From the NCBI RefSeq assembly GCF_029893085.1, contig NZ_JARXWI010000008.1:62001-126000 (forward strand): a stretch of 64,000 bases of DNA. Direction: 5' to 3'. Made by a program: the position numbers and the translations under genes. The DNA comes from Parabacteroides sp. PFB2-10 (lineage in GTDB: Bacteria; Bacteroidota; Bacteroidia; Bacteroidales; Tannerellaceae). The notes below the pieces were generated by a model. The model worked only from the letters and a program-made list of their open reading frames with translations. It was not told the DNA's origin and made no database searches. Of the stretch, positions 62,763-64,000 are shown in pieces; within the stretch, counting starts at the first letter, position 1; each line of letters opens with the position of its first letter.

Positions 62763-63530
62763 ATGATGAAATATTGTTTTAGAACAGCTCTCCTCTGTGG
62801 ATGCCTGTTGATTACGACACAAGCCTTTTCGCAAATAAAAAACAAATGGATTCCTCTGTTTGGTGAGAACCTTTCTGAAGCCCAGTACGATCCCGAAGGC
62901 TGGTATGAGGCAAATGGCATACTAACGGCCACAAAAGACAAGGTGATATGGACAACTATTGAATATGAGAACTTCGAGATTGACCTGAATTTCAAAAACG
63001 ACAGGGGGACGAACAGCGGCGTGGTGGTCTATTGCACAGATACCACCAATTGGATTCCTAACTCGGTCGAGGTACAAATAGCCGACGATCATTATTCGCG
63101 ATGGGCAGATGCTCAACCTTTCGAGCGATGCGGCGCCATCTATGGGCATCTGGGGCCTCACATTAACAAGGTGGTTAAAAAACCGGGCGCCTGGAATCAC
63201 CTGCGCATCCGTTGTTCGGGACAACATATTACCGTTGTCTTGAACGGCAAGAAAGTGACCAATATGAATATGGCTTTGTGGACATCGGGAACAGAAAACC
63301 CCGATGGTTCGGAAATACCCTCCTGGCTCCCCAATCCGTTGGCCGACAAACCGACAAAAGGCTATATCGGTTTGCAGGGAAAACACGGATCAGCCTCCAT
63401 CTCCTTCAAAAACATAAAAATTAGAAGCACCGACCCTGATGGCTTCCCGGCACCTGTCGTAGAAGAAAAAACAGAAGAGGTACAGCCGGAGGAGTGGCAG
63501 ATGAACGGACAACAAGGGATAGGACTATAA
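62763..63530 (+). CDS. secreted DUF1080 protein (3-keto-disaccharide hydrolase family)
   Basis: A 255-aa protein with a signal peptide (YCFRTALLCGCLLITTQAFS) and one DUF1080 (3-keto-disaccharide hydrolase) domain of concanavalin-like fold: WIPLFGENLSEAQYDPEGW, NFEIDLNFKNDRGTNSGVVV, EVQIADDH, GAWNHLRIRCSGQHITVVLN, KGYIGLQGKHG. Members include periplasmic enzymes acting on oxidised disaccharides. The C-terminus is Glu-rich and ends with QQGIGL. Its last six bases overlap the convergent gene. Confidence 0.88.
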   Translation: MMKYCFRTALLCGCLLITTQAFSQIKNKWIPLFGENLSEAQYDPEGWYEANGILTATKDKVIWTTIEYENFEIDLNFKNDRGTNSGVVVYCTDTTNWIPNSVEVQIADDHYSRWADAQPFERCGAIYGHLGPHINKVVKKPGAWNHLRIRCSGQHITVVLNGKKVTNMNMALWTSGTENPDGSEIPSWLPNPLADKPTKGYIGLQGKHGSASISFKNIKIRSTDPDGFPAPVVEEKTEEVQPEEWQMNGQQGIGL

Positions 63531-64000
63531 GGTATCCACCACCTCACGCTGCTGATCAAAAAACAAGATTCTCTCCCGTTCTCCGATGCCGGAGATCAGC
63601 GTGGAATAGCGCTTCAGGGATTTGATCCAGTTATTTATCCGACTAAAAGAGATATTATCTTCTGATATCATCATGAAAAAGATAAAGGAAGAAAGCATAC
63701 TGGCTTGCATATTAGGCGAACAGATATAGGCATAGGTAATATCAATATTGGCATCCGAAATATACAATTCAAACTTATTCCCTGTTTCATCATACCTCCC
63801 CTTTGAGGCCAGGTTTTCCAAGTCATTCAAAAAGCGATGCAGTTCCTTTTTCAGGTCACGGATCTCTTCATTGCCCATTAAACGAATGCTTTTAGCATAT
63901 TTTATATCATCCACTAAAGCCCTTATAATCTTACGATCCCAAATATAATAAGTGTCAGTAACTTCTTTCAGCAAAAGCCCCAAATCACCCCGGTAATCGA
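63525..64000 (-). CDS. hypothetical protein, 5' end outside window
   Basis: The frame is open to the right edge (codons read DYRGDLGLLLKEVTDTYYI), so at least 158 residues are visible and the start lies outside. The protein is soluble, helical and charged (EEIRDLKKELHRFLNDLENL), with a hydrophobic MLSSFIFFMMI patch. No family recognised. Confidence 0.55.
   Translation of the reverse strand, partial: DYRGDLGLLLKEVTDTYYIWDRKIIRALVDDIKYAKSIRLMGNEEIRDLKKELHRFLNDLENLASKGRYDETGNKFELYISDANIDITYAYICSPNMQASMLSSFIFFMMISEDNISFSRINNWIKSLKRYSTLISGIGERERILFFDQQREVVDTL

Overview
The window comes from a Bacteroidales bacterium, most likely Parabacteroides or Bacteroides. Promoters carry the TAnnTTTG -7 box. 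Recognisable families are typical of gut Bacteroidetes: RteC, DUF1896, DUF3945/DUF4099, IntDOT-like recombinases, DUF3853, BspA-like LRR proteins, DUF3244 and a membrane-spanning TPR regulator. The last 12 kb is ordinary, visibly more GC-rich chromosome. Everything before it looks like accessory DNA stacked against a tRNA-Asp gene.

Layout. (1) 1-11.2 kb is part of an integrative conjugative element (ICE): DUF4099/DUF3945 protein, TopB, DUF1896, a very large methylase/helicase, an excisionase-like HTH protein and RteC. A 20-bp repeat containing a perfect DnaA box lies upstream of topB and of the DUF1896 gene. A heavily folded non-coding stretch lies between rteC and the excisionase-like gene. 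(2) 11.3-30 kb is AT-rich cargo: a double-glycine (GG) peptide system, apparently RiPP or bacteriocin-like. It has seven tiny precursor genes (35-51 aa) that conventional gene calling would easily miss. With them are a C39-peptidase ABC exporter, an HlyD adaptor, a TolC channel, a radical SAM/SPASM enzyme, an M16 peptidase, a lipoprotein with a glycine-rich hydrophobic tail, a 50-aa membrane protein coupled to it, and a two-component system. Four promoters in this cargo share one architecture: three TAAC boxes at exact 11-bp spacing, 22 bp, then the -7 box. That is the expected form of a site for the OmpR-type regulator encoded at 28006. (3) 30.2-36.2 kb holds two LRR proteins, a RhuM-like protein and a tyrosine integrase.

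(4) 36.5-51.5 kb is a second element, an integrative mobilizable element (IME) of about 15 kb. It is bounded by a 13-bp direct repeat that is the 3' end of tRNA-Asp. It carries an integrase next to the left repeat, DUF1016 nuclease, DUF3853 HTH protein, RepA-like ATPase, Toprim primase, a hairpin-rich oriT-like region, a MobV relaxase, a broken acetyltransferase, and a cargo block of envelope proteins with a membrane TPR regulator. (5) 51.5-64 kb is core chromosome: nitronate monooxygenase family, MFS transporter, CNNM/CorC-type protein, a lone trpB behind a Trp-Trp-Trp attenuator, a rhamnose operon (rhaB-rhaA-rhaT with a divergent AraC regulator), a DUF1080 protein and a partial gene.

How the parts work together (inference). 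The sensor kinase/regulator pair at 26.7-28.7 kb would switch on the exporter operon, the precursor operon E-F-G, the DUF/radical-SAM pair and the gene at 29.1 kb. Precursors would be cut after Gly-Gly by the C39 domain during export through ABC-HlyD-TolC, possibly after radical SAM modification. Since the cluster sits between ICE core genes and an integrase, it is probably transferable.
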